From assembly GCF_004005815.1 (NCBI RefSeq), contig NZ_SACK01000009.1, positions 118,454 through 182,453 on the forward strand: 64,000 nt of DNA. The letters run 5' to 3'. Position numbers and translations under genes: made by a program. The notes beneath the pieces were generated by a model that searched no databases, was not told where the DNA came from, and worked only from the letters and a program-made list of their open reading frames with translations. How positions within the stretch are numbered: the stretch's first letter is position 1; each line of letters begins with the position of its first letter. This DNA comes from Mucilaginibacter limnophilus. GTDB taxonomy: Bacteria > Bacteroidota > Bacteroidia > Sphingobacteriales > Sphingobacteriaceae. Positions 24,005 to 33,059 of this stretch are shown piece by piece.

Positions 24005-24802
24005 TTAAATTACTTCAAGGTTGTGCCCGCTTAGATAAAGCGCGATGATTATGCCGCCAACAACAATGCGGTACCAGCCGAAAATCTTAAAGCCTTTTTT
24101 CTCCAAAAAGGTAATAAAGGTGCGGATAGCCAACAGCGCAACTATAAAGGCAATAATGTTTCCAATCAGCAGTAATTTAACTTCTTCGCCCGAAAATACA
24201 TGGCCTTCTTTATAAAAGTCGAGCAGCTTTTTAGCGGTTGCAGCAAACATGGTTGGTACGGCCAAAAAGAAAGAAAACTCTGCAGCAGCGGTGCGGCTAA
24301 GCTTTTGCGACATGCCGCCGATGATAGTAGCTGCCGAACGTGAGGTGCCGGGAATCATGGCCAGGCACTGAAAAAAGCCGATTTTCAACGCGGTTAAAAA
24401 GCTGATGTCTTCTTCTTTTTCAACCAACGGTTTGTTGAACCATTTATCAACAAACAGCAAAATAATGCCGCCTATAAACAGTGTAATACCTACGGTAAGT
24501 GCGCTTTCAAGCAACGCGTCTATCTTATCGCTTAATAGATAACCAAAAACAGCCGATGGTATAAAGGCTACGAGCAATTTAAAGTAAAAGCGTGTCGACT
24601 GGAAAAAACGTTTGAAGTAGAGAATGACAACCGAAAGTATGGCCCCAAGCTGTATGGCTATAGTAAACAGCTTGATAAAAGGATCGGAAGCTATACCCAT
24701 TGCCGATGAGGCGATGATCATGTGGCCGGTTGATGAAACAGGCAAAAATTCGGTTAAACCTTCAATAATTGCCAAAATAATAACATGAACAATATCTATC
24801 AT
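24005..24802 (-). CDS. uppP: undecaprenyl-diphosphate phosphatase
   Basis: 265 residues, eight predicted membrane helices, BacA/UppP family. It removes a phosphate from undecaprenyl diphosphate to recycle the lipid carrier for peptidoglycan and O-antigen; inner membrane. The motifs EGLTEFLPVSSTGH (first repeat) and PGTSRSAATIIGG (second) hold the catalytic Glu, Ser, His and Arg. It overlaps the DUF3098 gene by 4 bp. Confidence 0.96.
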   Translation of the reverse strand: MIDIVHVIILAIIEGLTEFLPVSSTGHMIIASSAMGIASDPFIKLFTIAIQLGAILSVVILYFKRFFQSTRFYFKLLVAFIPSAVFGYLLSDKIDALLESALTVGITLFIGGIILLFVDKWFNKPLVEKEEDISFLTALKIGFFQCLAMIPGTSRSAATIIGGMSQKLSRTAAAEFSFFLAVPTMFAATAKKLLDFYKEGHVFSGEEVKLLLIGNIIAFIVALLAIRTFITFLEKKGFKIFGWYRIVVGGIIIALYLSGHNLEVI

Positions 24803-25065
24803 GCCTTAGAAGCGGGTTTACGTAATATCGCGTAAAAACCAATTCCAAAACCGATAAGTACTACCACCGGCGCTACCACAATTTTGGTTGTGCTGTAGAT
24901 ATCGGTAGTGCCCGACATCAGGAAAAAGCCGAGCGCAACCACGGCAATGGCAATAATGAATACGGTGTAGTTAGCTTTATCAAATATAAAGTTGACCGGC
25001 GTGTTGTTCGCTGGCGTCGGTTGTGTTTTAAATGGCGTAGTTGGTTTTGTTACTTTTTGTGCCAT
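24799..25065 (-). CDS. DUF3098 membrane protein
   Basis: 88 residues. A Thr/Pro-rich soluble N-terminus (1-24) precedes FDKANYTVFIIAIAVVALGF and a second membrane helix, the DUF3098 layout. It sits between ftsX and uppP, a neighbourhood conserved in Bacteroidota, and overlaps uppP by 4 bp. Its function is unknown; the context suggests cell-envelope or division roles. Confidence 0.88.
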   Translation of the reverse strand: MAQKVTKPTTPFKTQPTPANNTPVNFIFDKANYTVFIIAIAVVALGFFLMSGTTDIYSTTKIVVAPVVVLIGFGIGFYAILRKPASKA

Positions 25066-25098
25066 GTTTTTATTGAGTGATAAATTTTTAAATGAGTG

Positions 25099-25977
25099 TT
25101 ACCTGTATAACTGGTATATTTTTAATCTTAGAAATCTGTTTACAGCGAAGTATGTACTTATGCCTGAAATGAATATTCCGATGCCTATTACGCCGAGGAA
25201 CACCAGTCCGAACTCGGTATAGCTTTGCAGTACCACAAGGTCGGGTATCTGCATTTGCGCAAAGTACAGTGTCGCCATCAGGATGATGATAGCAATTAAA
25301 GCGCCCAGCAGTCCGTGCCAAATACCATAAGTGATGAACGGCTTGCGTATAAAAGATTTGGTAGCGCCTACCAGTTGCATTGATTTTATCAGGAACCTTT
25401 GCGAATAAATAGCCAGCCTGATGGTATTATTGATTAATGCTACCGAAACCACCACCCAGATGCCGCCGAATGCCAATATGATCAGGCTGATCCTAGTAAT
25501 GTTATTATTCATGTCAGACACTAACGACTGCTGATATTTAACCTCTTTCACCATCGGGTTTTTAAGTAGCTGTGCCTTGAATTTTTCAATATCGGCATTG
25601 TTTGCATAATCGGCTTTCAGGTAAACATCCAGCGATTGCGAAAGCGGGTTATAACCCAGGAATTTCACAAAGTCTTCGCCAAGATCTTTTTGCAGGTTAC
25701 GTGCAGCAAGCTCTTTACTAACGTACTGGGTTTGCTTAACCATTATGTTTGCTTCAAGCTGTTTTTGCAGTTCCAGCACGTCAGGTTCGTGAGCAGCTTC
25801 ATCAACAAACACGTTCAAAACGATGTTCTCCCGCACGTAGCGCGATATCTTATTGGCATGTACCAGCAGCAGGCCAAGCAACCCTATCATTAATAGAACC
25901 ATGGCCAGTCCGAATACGGTAGATATGTATATCGACTTGGTTTTTTTCGCCTCTGCGCTTACTTCAATTTCTTCCAT
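25099..25977 (-). CDS. ftsX: cell division protein FtsX
   Basis: 292 residues with four membrane helices and a periplasmic loop after the first (residues 45-165, with ENIVLNVFVDEAAHEPDVLE). FtsX is the membrane partner of the FtsE ATPase and controls periplasmic amidases during division. The FtsX motif ISLIILAFGGIWVVVSVALI and the C-terminal helices match. No ftsE is in this window, as is normal for Bacteroidota. A TAACTTCG about 55 bp upstream could be its -7 box. Confidence 0.93.
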   Translation of the reverse strand: MEEIEVSAEAKKTKSIYISTVFGLAMVLLMIGLLGLLLVHANKISRYVRENIVLNVFVDEAAHEPDVLELQKQLEANIMVKQTQYVSKELAARNLQKDLGEDFVKFLGYNPLSQSLDVYLKADYANNADIEKFKAQLLKNPMVKEVKYQQSLVSDMNNNITRISLIILAFGGIWVVVSVALINNTIRLAIYSQRFLIKSMQLVGATKSFIRKPFITYGIWHGLLGALIAIIILMATLYFAQMQIPDLVVLQSYTEFGLVFLGVIGIGIFISGISTYFAVNRFLRLKIYQLYR

Positions 25978-26177
25978 GTACTGTTGTATAATGTTCGCCG
26001 CAGCTATGACTTATGCACAGCCCTGCTTGCGAAGTTAACAAACCCGCTATAAAGGTAAAAGTTTATATGTTATTTAAATAACGCTGTGCGTTATGCTTTC
26101 GCCTGTTTAACAAAAATTAACTTAAGCAGCGAAGTTTATGACGATAAACAATAGCCCTGCATGGCTGTTTACTAATT

Positions 26178-26414
26178 ATGACAAAGCCAGCAAACAACCC
26201 TGAGAAACCGTCACCATCAGATACACCAACCGACCGCCCCGCAGACAACGGCGGCGAAAGCAAGGTGCGTAACGAAGACCGCCTGTATGATGCCGATGAA
26301 CCGCATGGCGGCGATATTGCCAAAGTGCACGAGAATGACGAGCAGCCGGTTAATCCAATAAAAACGCCTCCTGCTCAAAAGGGCATGGACAAAGGTAAAG
26401 TTCAGCCCGACTAA
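26178..26414 (+). CDS. small disordered acidic protein, hypothetical
   Basis: 78 residues, rich in Pro, Asp, Glu, Lys and Asn, without hydrophobic core, so predicted fully disordered. Its coding look is supported by an ATG start and a clean stop 2 bp before the end of the converging ABC exporter gene. I recognise no family. Function unknown. Confidence 0.5.
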   Translation: MTKPANNPEKPSPSDTPTDRPADNGGESKVRNEDRLYDADEPHGGDIAKVHENDEQPVNPIKTPPAQKGMDKGKVQPD

Positions 26415-26415
26415 C

Positions 26416-28209
26416 TTACCGCGCTATACCCGACGAGTTCAGCTGCAGATCATATAGTTTGCGGTAATATCCATCATCAATTTTAAGCAGTTGCTGGTGC
26501 GTGCCCGATTCTTTGATCTCACCATGATCAAGCACGATGATATTATCTGCATTTTGTATGGTTGACAAGCGGTGAGCAATAACGATGGCCGTGCGCCCCT
26601 GCATCAGTTTCTGAATGGCATTTTGTATCAGTTGCTCGGTTTCGGTATCAACTGATGATGTAGCCTCATCAAGCACTAAAATTGTCGGGTTATATACCAG
26701 CGCCCGTATAAAAGAGATTAGTTGCGCTTGTCCTGCTGAAAGTGTTGCACCGCGTTCCATCACGTTATAATCATATCCACCGGGCAGGCGTTCAATAAAT
26801 TCGTGTGCGCCTACTTCTTTTGCTGCGGCAATAACCTGCTCACGGGTAATCGCGGGGTTGTTCAGGCTGATATTGTTGCCAATGGTATCGCTGAAAAGGA
26901 ATACGTCCTGTATAACCGTGGCTATGCGGCTGCGCAGGTAGTCAACATCATAATCGTGAATATCATGCCCGTCAACTTTTACGCTGCCTTTGCCAATCTG
27001 GTAAAAGCGGTTCAGTATATTTATGGTTGATGATTTACCCGCACCTGTTGCACCCACCAGTGCCAGCGTTTTGCCAGGCTCAACATGGAAGTTGATGTCT
27101 TTCAAGACCCAGTTCTCATCATTATAAGCAAACCAAACATGTTCGAAACGGATGTCGCCTTTTAAGATAGCCGGCTTTAGGGTACCCTTGTTTTCGGCCA
27201 CTTCATCGGTATCCAGAACCTTAAAAATCCTGTCGGCGCCTACCATGCCCATTTGTAGGGTGTTAAACTTATCGGCAAGCTGCCTCACCGGCCTGAAAAG
27301 CAAGTTCAGCAAAAAGATAAAGCTTGATATTTTACCAATGGTAAGGCGTTTTTCAGGGTCGCTGATGCTTAAGGTATCGCCTAAAATACGCTCACAGCCA
27401 TACCACACAAGCAAGCCCATGCATATGGCGAATAAAATTTCAATAACAGGAAAGAATATTGAGTACGACCAGTTGCTGCGGATATTGGCGTCGCGGTGCT
27501 TTTTGTTTACCGCGTTAAACTTGCGGAACTCCTGCTCTTCACGGGCGAAGTATTTGATAACGCTCATGCCCGAAATATGCTCCTGTAGAAAAGTGTTCAG
27601 GTGCGCTACCTGTGTACGCACATCCTGGAAAGCTGATTTTATTGCCCGCTGAAAAATTGACGTTGACATTAGCAGTAAAGGCATCGGTATCAGTGTGATA
27701 AGCGCCAGCCGCCAGTCGAGCCAAAGCATATAGCCGATGATAGACAGCAATAGCAGCATATCGCCCATGATAGAAATCAAGCCTTCGGCAAAGATATCAG
27801 CGATGGTTTCCAGGTCAGACACCGTACGGGTGATCAGCACACCTATCGGTGTACGGTCAAAATACTTTAACCGCAGGCTGGTGACATGGTTAAATACATC
27901 TATACGCAGGTCGCGTATTACGGACTGGCCTAAAACGCTGGTCAAATACGTTTGATAATACTGCGCTACAGTTTGTAAGGCAAGCTGCCCAAGCATCAGG
28001 CTAACCATAATTATCAGCCCGTTATAATTGCCGGGAATGATATAATCATCAAGCGTTTTTTCAATTAGTACTGGCTGCACCAGCGCTATCACAGCCAAAA
28101 ATATGGTCAGGAATACAGAAATAGCAAACGTTACCTTAAAAGGTTTAACGTAGTGCATTACCCTGCCCAGCAGTTTCCAATCAAGCGCTTTTCCGGTTAC
28201 TTCTGCCAT
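26416..28209 (-). CDS. ABC exporter, fused membrane and ATPase domains (MsbA/MdlB type)
   Basis: 597 residues. The six-helix transmembrane domain (about 20-320) is followed by the ATPase domain (345-590): Walker A GATGAGKSS, signature LSAGQAQLISFIRAL, Walker B TILVLDEATSSVD and the H-loop AHRLST. The signature is SAGQ rather than SGGQ. Such half-transporters export lipids, peptides or drugs as dimers in the inner membrane. The substrate is not deducible. Confidence 0.93.
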   Translation of the reverse strand: MAEVTGKALDWKLLGRVMHYVKPFKVTFAISVFLTIFLAVIALVQPVLIEKTLDDYIIPGNYNGLIIMVSLMLGQLALQTVAQYYQTYLTSVLGQSVIRDLRIDVFNHVTSLRLKYFDRTPIGVLITRTVSDLETIADIFAEGLISIMGDMLLLLSIIGYMLWLDWRLALITLIPMPLLLMSTSIFQRAIKSAFQDVRTQVAHLNTFLQEHISGMSVIKYFAREEQEFRKFNAVNKKHRDANIRSNWSYSIFFPVIEILFAICMGLLVWYGCERILGDTLSISDPEKRLTIGKISSFIFLLNLLFRPVRQLADKFNTLQMGMVGADRIFKVLDTDEVAENKGTLKPAILKGDIRFEHVWFAYNDENWVLKDINFHVEPGKTLALVGATGAGKSSTINILNRFYQIGKGSVKVDGHDIHDYDVDYLRSRIATVIQDVFLFSDTIGNNISLNNPAITREQVIAAAKEVGAHEFIERLPGGYDYNVMERGATLSAGQAQLISFIRALVYNPTILVLDEATSSVDTETEQLIQNAIQKLMQGRTAIVIAHRLSTIQNADNIIVLDHGEIKESGTHQQLLKIDDGYYRKLYDLQLNSSGIAR

Positions 28210-28215
28210 ATTGTT

Positions 28216-28335
28216 ATTTCGAATTTCGAAAATTCAATTTCGAATTTGTCTTTTCCTTTATTAATTGTTAGCTGATTTAGTATGCTTCTCATTCGCATTT
28301 TCAAAATTCGAAATTGGATTTCCGAAATTCAAAAT
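28216..28335. repeat. inverted repeat spanning the truA stop codon
   Basis: Two near-identical arms in opposite orientation: 28216-28248 (ATTTCGAATTTCGAAAATTC, continuing AATTTCGAATTTG) and 28302-28335, which is its reverse complement with about three changes. The left arm is intergenic; the right arm lies inside truA and encodes residues I249-E260. Both arms contain AATTTCGAA blocks. Confidence 0.85.
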
Positions 28336-29079
28336 CTCATATTTCACCTCCGTTAAATATAACCCGCATGCCGGTACAGATGTTCCGGCGTTGCTGCGGT
28401 TTTTACTGTTTATAATATCCCTGACGGCTTCGGGTGGTATCTCGCGACGACCGACCTGTATCAGCGTACCTACAATGGCGCGTACCATATTACGCAAAAA
28501 CCTGTCGGCCGAAATATGAAATACCATGCTGTCGTTTGTTTCCAACCATTCGGCACGGCTTATTTTGCAATTATTGGTTTTTACCTGCGTGTTCGATTTA
28601 CTGAAACAGCTAAAGTCGGTATATTCTTTAATAATTGCTGCCGCCTCGTTCATTAAACCGGTATCGGGCCTGTTGCGCAGCAGCCACGAGTAGGTGTGTT
28701 TGAAAGGATCTTTTTGAAAATGTATGTGATATTCATAACTGCGCAACGTAGCGTCAAACCGCGCATGCGCGTCATTATCTACCGCAAAAATACGTTTAAC
28801 GGCAATATCATGCGGAAGCAGGGCGTTGATACCCCGGCAGTCCATGGTCAATGGTCCATAGTCCATGGCCTGTATATCAAAATGCGCGAAAAATTCTTTT
28901 GCATGTACTCCGGTATCGGTACGGCCGCAGCCGGTGGTTTCAACCTGTTGGCGCAAAATGGTTGATAGCGCCTTGTTGAGCAATTGCTGTACGGTTACAG
29001 CGTTAGGCTGTATCTGCCAGCCATGATAGTTGGTACCATCATAGGCAAGCTCAATAAAATAGCGCTGCGTTATTTTCAC
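28261..29079 (-). CDS. truA: tRNA pseudouridine(38-40) synthase
   Basis: 272 residues. The catalytic aspartate is D55 in GCGRTDTGVHAKEF; the LAYDGTNYHGWQIQ start and DRFLRNMVRAIVGTLIQVGR end are TruA signatures. It modifies the anticodon stem of many tRNAs. Two stretches look like repeat-derived insertions rather than family sequence: Q70-D80 (QAMDYGPLTMD) and the end from I249 (ILNFGNPISNFE). The catalytic core is intact, so it should be active. A -7 box (29084-29091) lies directly before the ATG. Confidence 0.95.
   Translation of the reverse strand: MKITQRYFIELAYDGTNYHGWQIQPNAVTVQQLLNKALSTILRQQVETTGCGRTDTGVHAKEFFAHFDIQAMDYGPLTMDCRGINALLPHDIAVKRIFAVDNDAHARFDATLRSYEYHIHFQKDPFKHTYSWLLRNRPDTGLMNEAAAIIKEYTDFSCFSKSNTQVKTNNCKISRAEWLETNDSMVFHISADRFLRNMVRAIVGTLIQVGRREIPPEAVRDIINSKNRSNAGTSVPACGLYLTEVKYEILNFGNPISNFENANEKHTKSANN
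28840..28870. repeat. palindromic GTCCATGG repeat inside truA
   Basis: GTCCATGGTCAATGGTCCAT followed by AGTCCATGGCC, built from iterated and inverted GTCCAT/ATGGAC units with two CCATGG palindromes. It is read in frame as QAMDYGPLTMD in TruA. Similar GTCCATAGTCCATGG strings are, from my memory, dispersed in related genomes. Confidence 0.7.
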
Positions 29080-29083
29080 TACA

Positions 29084-29091
29084 CAAAGGTA
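29084..29091 (-). promoter_or_regulatory. TAnnTTTG -7 box for truA
   Basis: TACCTTTG on the minus strand, an exact match, 4 bases before the truA ATG, so the transcript is close to leaderless. Confidence 0.5.
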
Positions 29092-29330
29092 AAAACACTT
29101 ACGAAAGGCCTGTTAATTGCTAAATCATTTTTACAAAATGCAAAAACATGTTTGTACATATATACAATAAATGAAATAAAATAAACCATTTTGTTGTTTT
29201 GCAGATAGTTATTATATTAATGTCAGTAAGGCAGTTATAATTGCACTGCACTACTGTGTTGATTTTCAACAGCCACCTTATCTTTCAATTGTTTTATATT
29301 TAGTTAAGGTGGCAAGTATTTGTATCTATC

Positions 29331-29852
29331 ATGCAAACCTTAGCCGAAAAACCAGCTGCTGCTACAGCTGATTGTACCAACCTGATTAATGCCGATACCA
29401 ACAAGAATGAGGAAGTTTCGCTGCTAAACCAATTTACTGAAGACAGCCTTGCTATTGCTATAACTGAAGATGCCGGGCATAAAAACAACCTGAGCGGCGC
29501 GTTAAGCTTTTTACCCCCAAAACAAAAAAATGCCCGGGCCGAAGCCGAAAGCATACTGGCATATTATGAAACTGATGACCTGTTTCAATACGACGACGCA
29601 ATGCATGCGCATGCCGTTTGTTTACTGCGCCAGCGTATTGAGCAGTTTAATAATCACGAAGATTTTGAAGATAGTACTCCCTCTTATTACCAACAAATAT
29701 TAATTGTATGGCTGCTTGCCGCACTTCTTCCTGCCTATTTAGTATTATTATTTGTGGGGGTTGTTGAATTTTACAGTACTGCCACTTTGTGTTTTACCGG
29801 AGTTTATCTTGCACTTACAGGTTTACTTATCGCACTTAACATCGAAAGGTAA
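29331..29852 (+). CDS. hypothetical protein with C-terminal membrane hairpin
   Basis: 173 residues. A polar, probably disordered first half (1-75) is followed by a helical region (AEAESILAYYETDDLFQYDD, VCLLRQRIEQFNNHEDFEDS) and two C-terminal membrane helices (ILIVWLLAALLPAYLVLLFV and TATLCFTGVYLALTGLLIAL). I recognise no family. The 251 bp upstream hold no other gene. It converges with the zinc-ribbon gene. Confidence 0.65.
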   Translation: MQTLAEKPAAATADCTNLINADTNKNEEVSLLNQFTEDSLAIAITEDAGHKNNLSGALSFLPPKQKNARAEAESILAYYETDDLFQYDDAMHAHAVCLLRQRIEQFNNHEDFEDSTPSYYQQILIVWLLAALLPAYLVLLFVGVVEFYSTATLCFTGVYLALTGLLIALNIER

Positions 29853-29873
29853 AGCAGGTTATACGTTATCCTT

Positions 29874-30998
29874 TTAATATGACGCTTGCTGATTACCCGA
29901 AAAGAAAATGATTAGTAACGCTATCACAGCCAGTGCAGCCAAAACCGCAAGAATGATCTTAATAGCGCTGTACGGACGCTGGCCTATTACTTCGCCGGTA
30001 CAGGCGTTAACTGTAAACTGGTAAATTTTGTTATTGTATTTATATGAGCTAACCCAAACCGGCAGCATAACATACTTTACACCAAGATTATTATGTTGTG
30101 TTGACGTACTGTCTATACGCTGTTCGTCGCCACCGATGTCACTACGCACCTCGTCTTCAATTTGAGGCTGAATAAGTTTTTCAGCAACCCCAAGTCCCTC
30201 TTGTACGGTAACCTGGAAGTTTTCCGACCTGAATCCGCTTAAATAACGTTCGTCGAAATTTGTCAGCTGGTTAAAGTCCCACGGACCAAGTTTTATCATA
30301 GTATCCTGCGGTAACGATTGGCTTGATGGTACAGTAACGTTTTCAAAATTACAGTACACCGTGCCTGAGGTATCGTACCAGCGTGTGTGGCGTACACGCC
30401 GGGTGCGGGTTTCTGTTTTTCCGTTTACTGTTTCAGTATATGTTTCGGTAGTATAGTAATATTCGCCGCGTTGCCCTGTGTAGCGTGTGGTAGTATCGGT
30501 ATCATAAAGCCAGTAAGGCATATATACCCCCTGTAATGGTGAAGAGGCGTTACTGTTTACTTTTTCGGTAAGATCATTTGGCGCAAACCATAAGCCTTTC
30601 ATCCATTTTTTGAAAAAATCATTTGCGCCATCGCAAGTAATCATAAATGGTAATATATAATGCGGGCGAAGTATGGTTTGATTAACCGTAAGCTCAATTA
30701 CCAGCGGCGAGGCGCAAAAAGGGCATTTGCCGGCAGTAACATTTTTATCAAAAACAGTTTGCGAGCCACAGCTTTTACAATTAACTACCTGCGCATTTTT
30801 GGTGTCCTGATATGGCTGAACCTCCGAAATAAACTTGTCATAAGCAATAGCCTCAACCACAGCGGGTGTTGTGTCAATCTCGTTTACTTCTCCGCAATAA
30901 TCGCATTTTAAATTCCGGGTACCGGGCTCAAAATGTAGTATAGCGCCGCAGTTTTTACATTTCAGCTGGTCGCTTACAGCGGCCGGTTTTGTTTCCAT
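29874..30998 (-). CDS. zinc-ribbon membrane protein, YdjG-like partner of SPFH protein
   Basis: 374 residues. Two zinc ribbons at the N-terminus (CKNCG ... CDYCG and CKSCG ... CPFCA, residues 14-95) are followed by a large beta-rich domain and one C-terminal membrane helix (IILAVLAALAVIALLIIFF). Proteins of this layout accompany SPFH proteins of the YdjI type; in Bacillus the YdjG/YdjH pair tethers YdjI and a PspA homologue to the membrane. It lies 2 bp after the SPFH gene stop. No PspA homologue is present. Confidence 0.75.
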   Translation of the reverse strand: METKPAAVSDQLKCKNCGAILHFEPGTRNLKCDYCGEVNEIDTTPAVVEAIAYDKFISEVQPYQDTKNAQVVNCKSCGSQTVFDKNVTAGKCPFCASPLVIELTVNQTILRPHYILPFMITCDGANDFFKKWMKGLWFAPNDLTEKVNSNASSPLQGVYMPYWLYDTDTTTRYTGQRGEYYYTTETYTETVNGKTETRTRRVRHTRWYDTSGTVYCNFENVTVPSSQSLPQDTMIKLGPWDFNQLTNFDERYLSGFRSENFQVTVQEGLGVAEKLIQPQIEDEVRSDIGGDEQRIDSTSTQHNNLGVKYVMLPVWVSSYKYNNKIYQFTVNACTGEVIGQRPYSAIKIILAVLAALAVIALLIIFFSGNQQASY

Positions 30999-31000
30999 AC

Positions 31001-32110
31001 TTATTGCGGTAGCGGTGGAGGAGTATTGTCAGTAAACAATGCTGCAAGTTCAGTGAATGAACCGGCAGCAGACCACTCGGCCATGCCCTTTTTCCAGGCC
31101 ATGCTGGCGGCTGATATTTTACCTTCGCTTGCCAATTGACTAACCTGCGACGTACTAAAAGGACCTTCCTGTTTGCCATTAATGGCAACAAAATATTGTA
31201 CAGAAGTTGATAAAGGCGGCGGCGTATCAGCAAAGCTGTTTACATTATTAGGTTTAAACAGGTCGCCTACCTGCCCCATCATTGCAGCGCCAACACCCAG
31301 CCCCATACCGGCAGCGCCTAAGTTACCGCCGATACTGTTCTCGGCAGATTTTTCGATGGCGTTAGCTGCCTGGTATTGTGCAAATGCGCCCAGGTTACCC
31401 AATATGCCCATGCTGGTGCGCTTGTCAAGCGCCTCTTCCACTTCGGGCGGTAATGATATGTTTTCAACCAGCACCGTGGTAAGGCTTAAGCCATATAAAT
31501 CAAAATCGGGCTGTATGCTCACTTTTATGAGGTTACCAACTTCATCATAATTAGCGGCCAGATCTAATATTCCGATTTTTGAAGCCGCAACAGCATCCAT
31601 ACCGCGTGATACAATGGTATTGCGCAGTTGCTCGTTTATCTCATCAACAGTATAAACCGGATTGGTTGCCGATACTTCTTTCAAAAAAACCGCGGCATCT
31701 TTCACCTTAAAGGCAAACGAGCCAAATGCACGTAACCGTACCGGGCCAAATTCGGCATCCCGCAGCATCACCGGGTTTTTGGTGCCCCATTTTTGATTAG
31801 TAAACAGGCGTGTGCTTACAAAATATACATCAACTTTAAATGGACTTTCAAAACCATATTTCCATCCTTGCAGGGTGGTAAGTATGGGCATGTTTTGGGT
31901 GGTAAGCTCATACATGCCTGGCTGAAATATGTCGGCTATTTTGCCTTCGTTGATAAATACTGCCACTTGCGATTCACGCACGGTAAGCTTGGCGCCCATT
32001 TTGATGGCGTTGTCCTGCCGGGGAAACTTCCAGATCAAGGTGTCATTGGTGGTGTCAACCCACTCGATAATATCAATCAGTTCGTTAAGCAGCCTGCTAA
32101 AAAGTCCCAT
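31001..32110 (-). CDS. SPFH-domain protein with C-terminal GYF domain (YdjI-like)
   Basis: 369 residues. The first 220 residues form the SPFH/virion-core-like domain (FPRQDNAIKMGAKLTVRESQ, VFINEGKIADIFQPGMYELT). A Gly/Ala/Asn-rich linker (230-300) leads to a GYF_2 domain (about 302-357: QYFVAINGKQEGPFSTSQV, MAWKKGMAEWSAAG). GYF domains bind proline-rich peptides, and the protein itself ends in TPPPLPQ. It is probably a membrane-associated scaffold working with the zinc-ribbon protein downstream. Confidence 0.85.
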   Translation of the reverse strand: MGLFSRLLNELIDIIEWVDTTNDTLIWKFPRQDNAIKMGAKLTVRESQVAVFINEGKIADIFQPGMYELTTQNMPILTTLQGWKYGFESPFKVDVYFVSTRLFTNQKWGTKNPVMLRDAEFGPVRLRAFGSFAFKVKDAAVFLKEVSATNPVYTVDEINEQLRNTIVSRGMDAVAASKIGILDLAANYDEVGNLIKVSIQPDFDLYGLSLTTVLVENISLPPEVEEALDKRTSMGILGNLGAFAQYQAANAIEKSAENSIGGNLGAAGMGLGVGAAMMGQVGDLFKPNNVNSFADTPPPLSTSVQYFVAINGKQEGPFSTSQVSQLASEGKISAASMAWKKGMAEWSAAGSFTELAALFTDNTPPPLPQ

Positions 32111-32174
32111 ATTTATGAAGTAATTTTTTATAAATATGGATGATATTTTTTATTCTGGCAATAGACTAAAATGC

Positions 32175-33050
32175 TTAAGCAGAGTTTTTACTCAGCTTTT
32201 CTATCGCTTTATTTGCTGCATTATCGGCTTGGTTAAGTTTGTATTTAAGCCACCGGCCGTTAAATAACCGCCTCATGGTGTTGTCAATGCGCCGGGTAAT
32301 AACAATGTTGCGAAAACCACGCAGGCGTTCCATAGGGCTTTCGTTCAGCATGCGCAAACTTACTGAGTAGCCTTCGGTAACGTATTTAATGTAATGCCAG
32401 TAACCTGAAGGAATATATAGCGTTTCGCCGGGCTGCAGGTCACATTCCCAGCCTTTAAGATATTTAAGGGCAGGGTAACGTTCGTCGGCGGGGTTATTTA
32501 AGTTGGCTACCCCATGAAAGTTATATGGAAGTTTGTATAGCAACGGAGTTTGTTCCTGCGAGAAAAGCAGCACACGTTTTACACCCTTAAACTGGGTTAG
32601 AAATATATGCGACATGTCAATATCATAATGATACCGCACACTTGAGCCTTCGCCGCCAAAAAACATAAATGGTAACCATGATACTATTTTTCCGCCTGTA
32701 GGGTCGTTATAAACCAGGTCTTTTTTCAGTTCAGGTTCTATCTTCAGCAGATTGAAAAGGAAAAGCCTTAGTTCAGACGGAGCAGACGAGATCATATCCA
32801 GGTACTCGCCAAAAGTCGCTTTTTGTACCGGCGGACTGGTAGCATGGTCATTAAAAGCATCTTCACGGCCATACAAATTAACTTTGTGATGGCCCGCAAC
32901 TTTCTTAAAGTAATCGTAATCCCACTTGGTTAACGCCGCGCTACCCTTTACAAAATTTCTAAGTATTACCGGTTCTTTTTGCTGAAGATGCAACTTTTGA
33001 AAATTATCATTGCTTATCTCCTCAACACGCTCGATAGGTTTTAATAGCAT
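32175..33050 (-). CDS. JmjC-like cupin_8 2OG-Fe(II) oxygenase
   Basis: 291 residues. The cupin core shows the iron-binding H-x-D at RYHYDIDMSHIF and the distal His in PSGYWHYIKYV, with LQPGETLYIPSG before it, as in FIH/JmjC-type hydroxylases. Bacterial members hydroxylate ribosomal proteins or unknown targets; here the target is unknown. The C-terminus is basic and helical. It lies 9 bp from hemH on the same strand and may be co-transcribed with it. Confidence 0.85.
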   Translation of the reverse strand: MLLKPIERVEEISNDNFQKLHLQQKEPVILRNFVKGSAALTKWDYDYFKKVAGHHKVNLYGREDAFNDHATSPPVQKATFGEYLDMISSAPSELRLFLFNLLKIEPELKKDLVYNDPTGGKIVSWLPFMFFGGEGSSVRYHYDIDMSHIFLTQFKGVKRVLLFSQEQTPLLYKLPYNFHGVANLNNPADERYPALKYLKGWECDLQPGETLYIPSGYWHYIKYVTEGYSVSLRMLNESPMERLRGFRNIVITRRIDNTMRRLFNGRWLKYKLNQADNAANKAIEKLSKNSA

Positions 33051-33059
33051 GCACCAAAT

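Noticed and set aside
28984..29184. 66-residue plus-strand frame near the truA start
   Set aside because: It overlaps truA antisense, has no family look and no start context.
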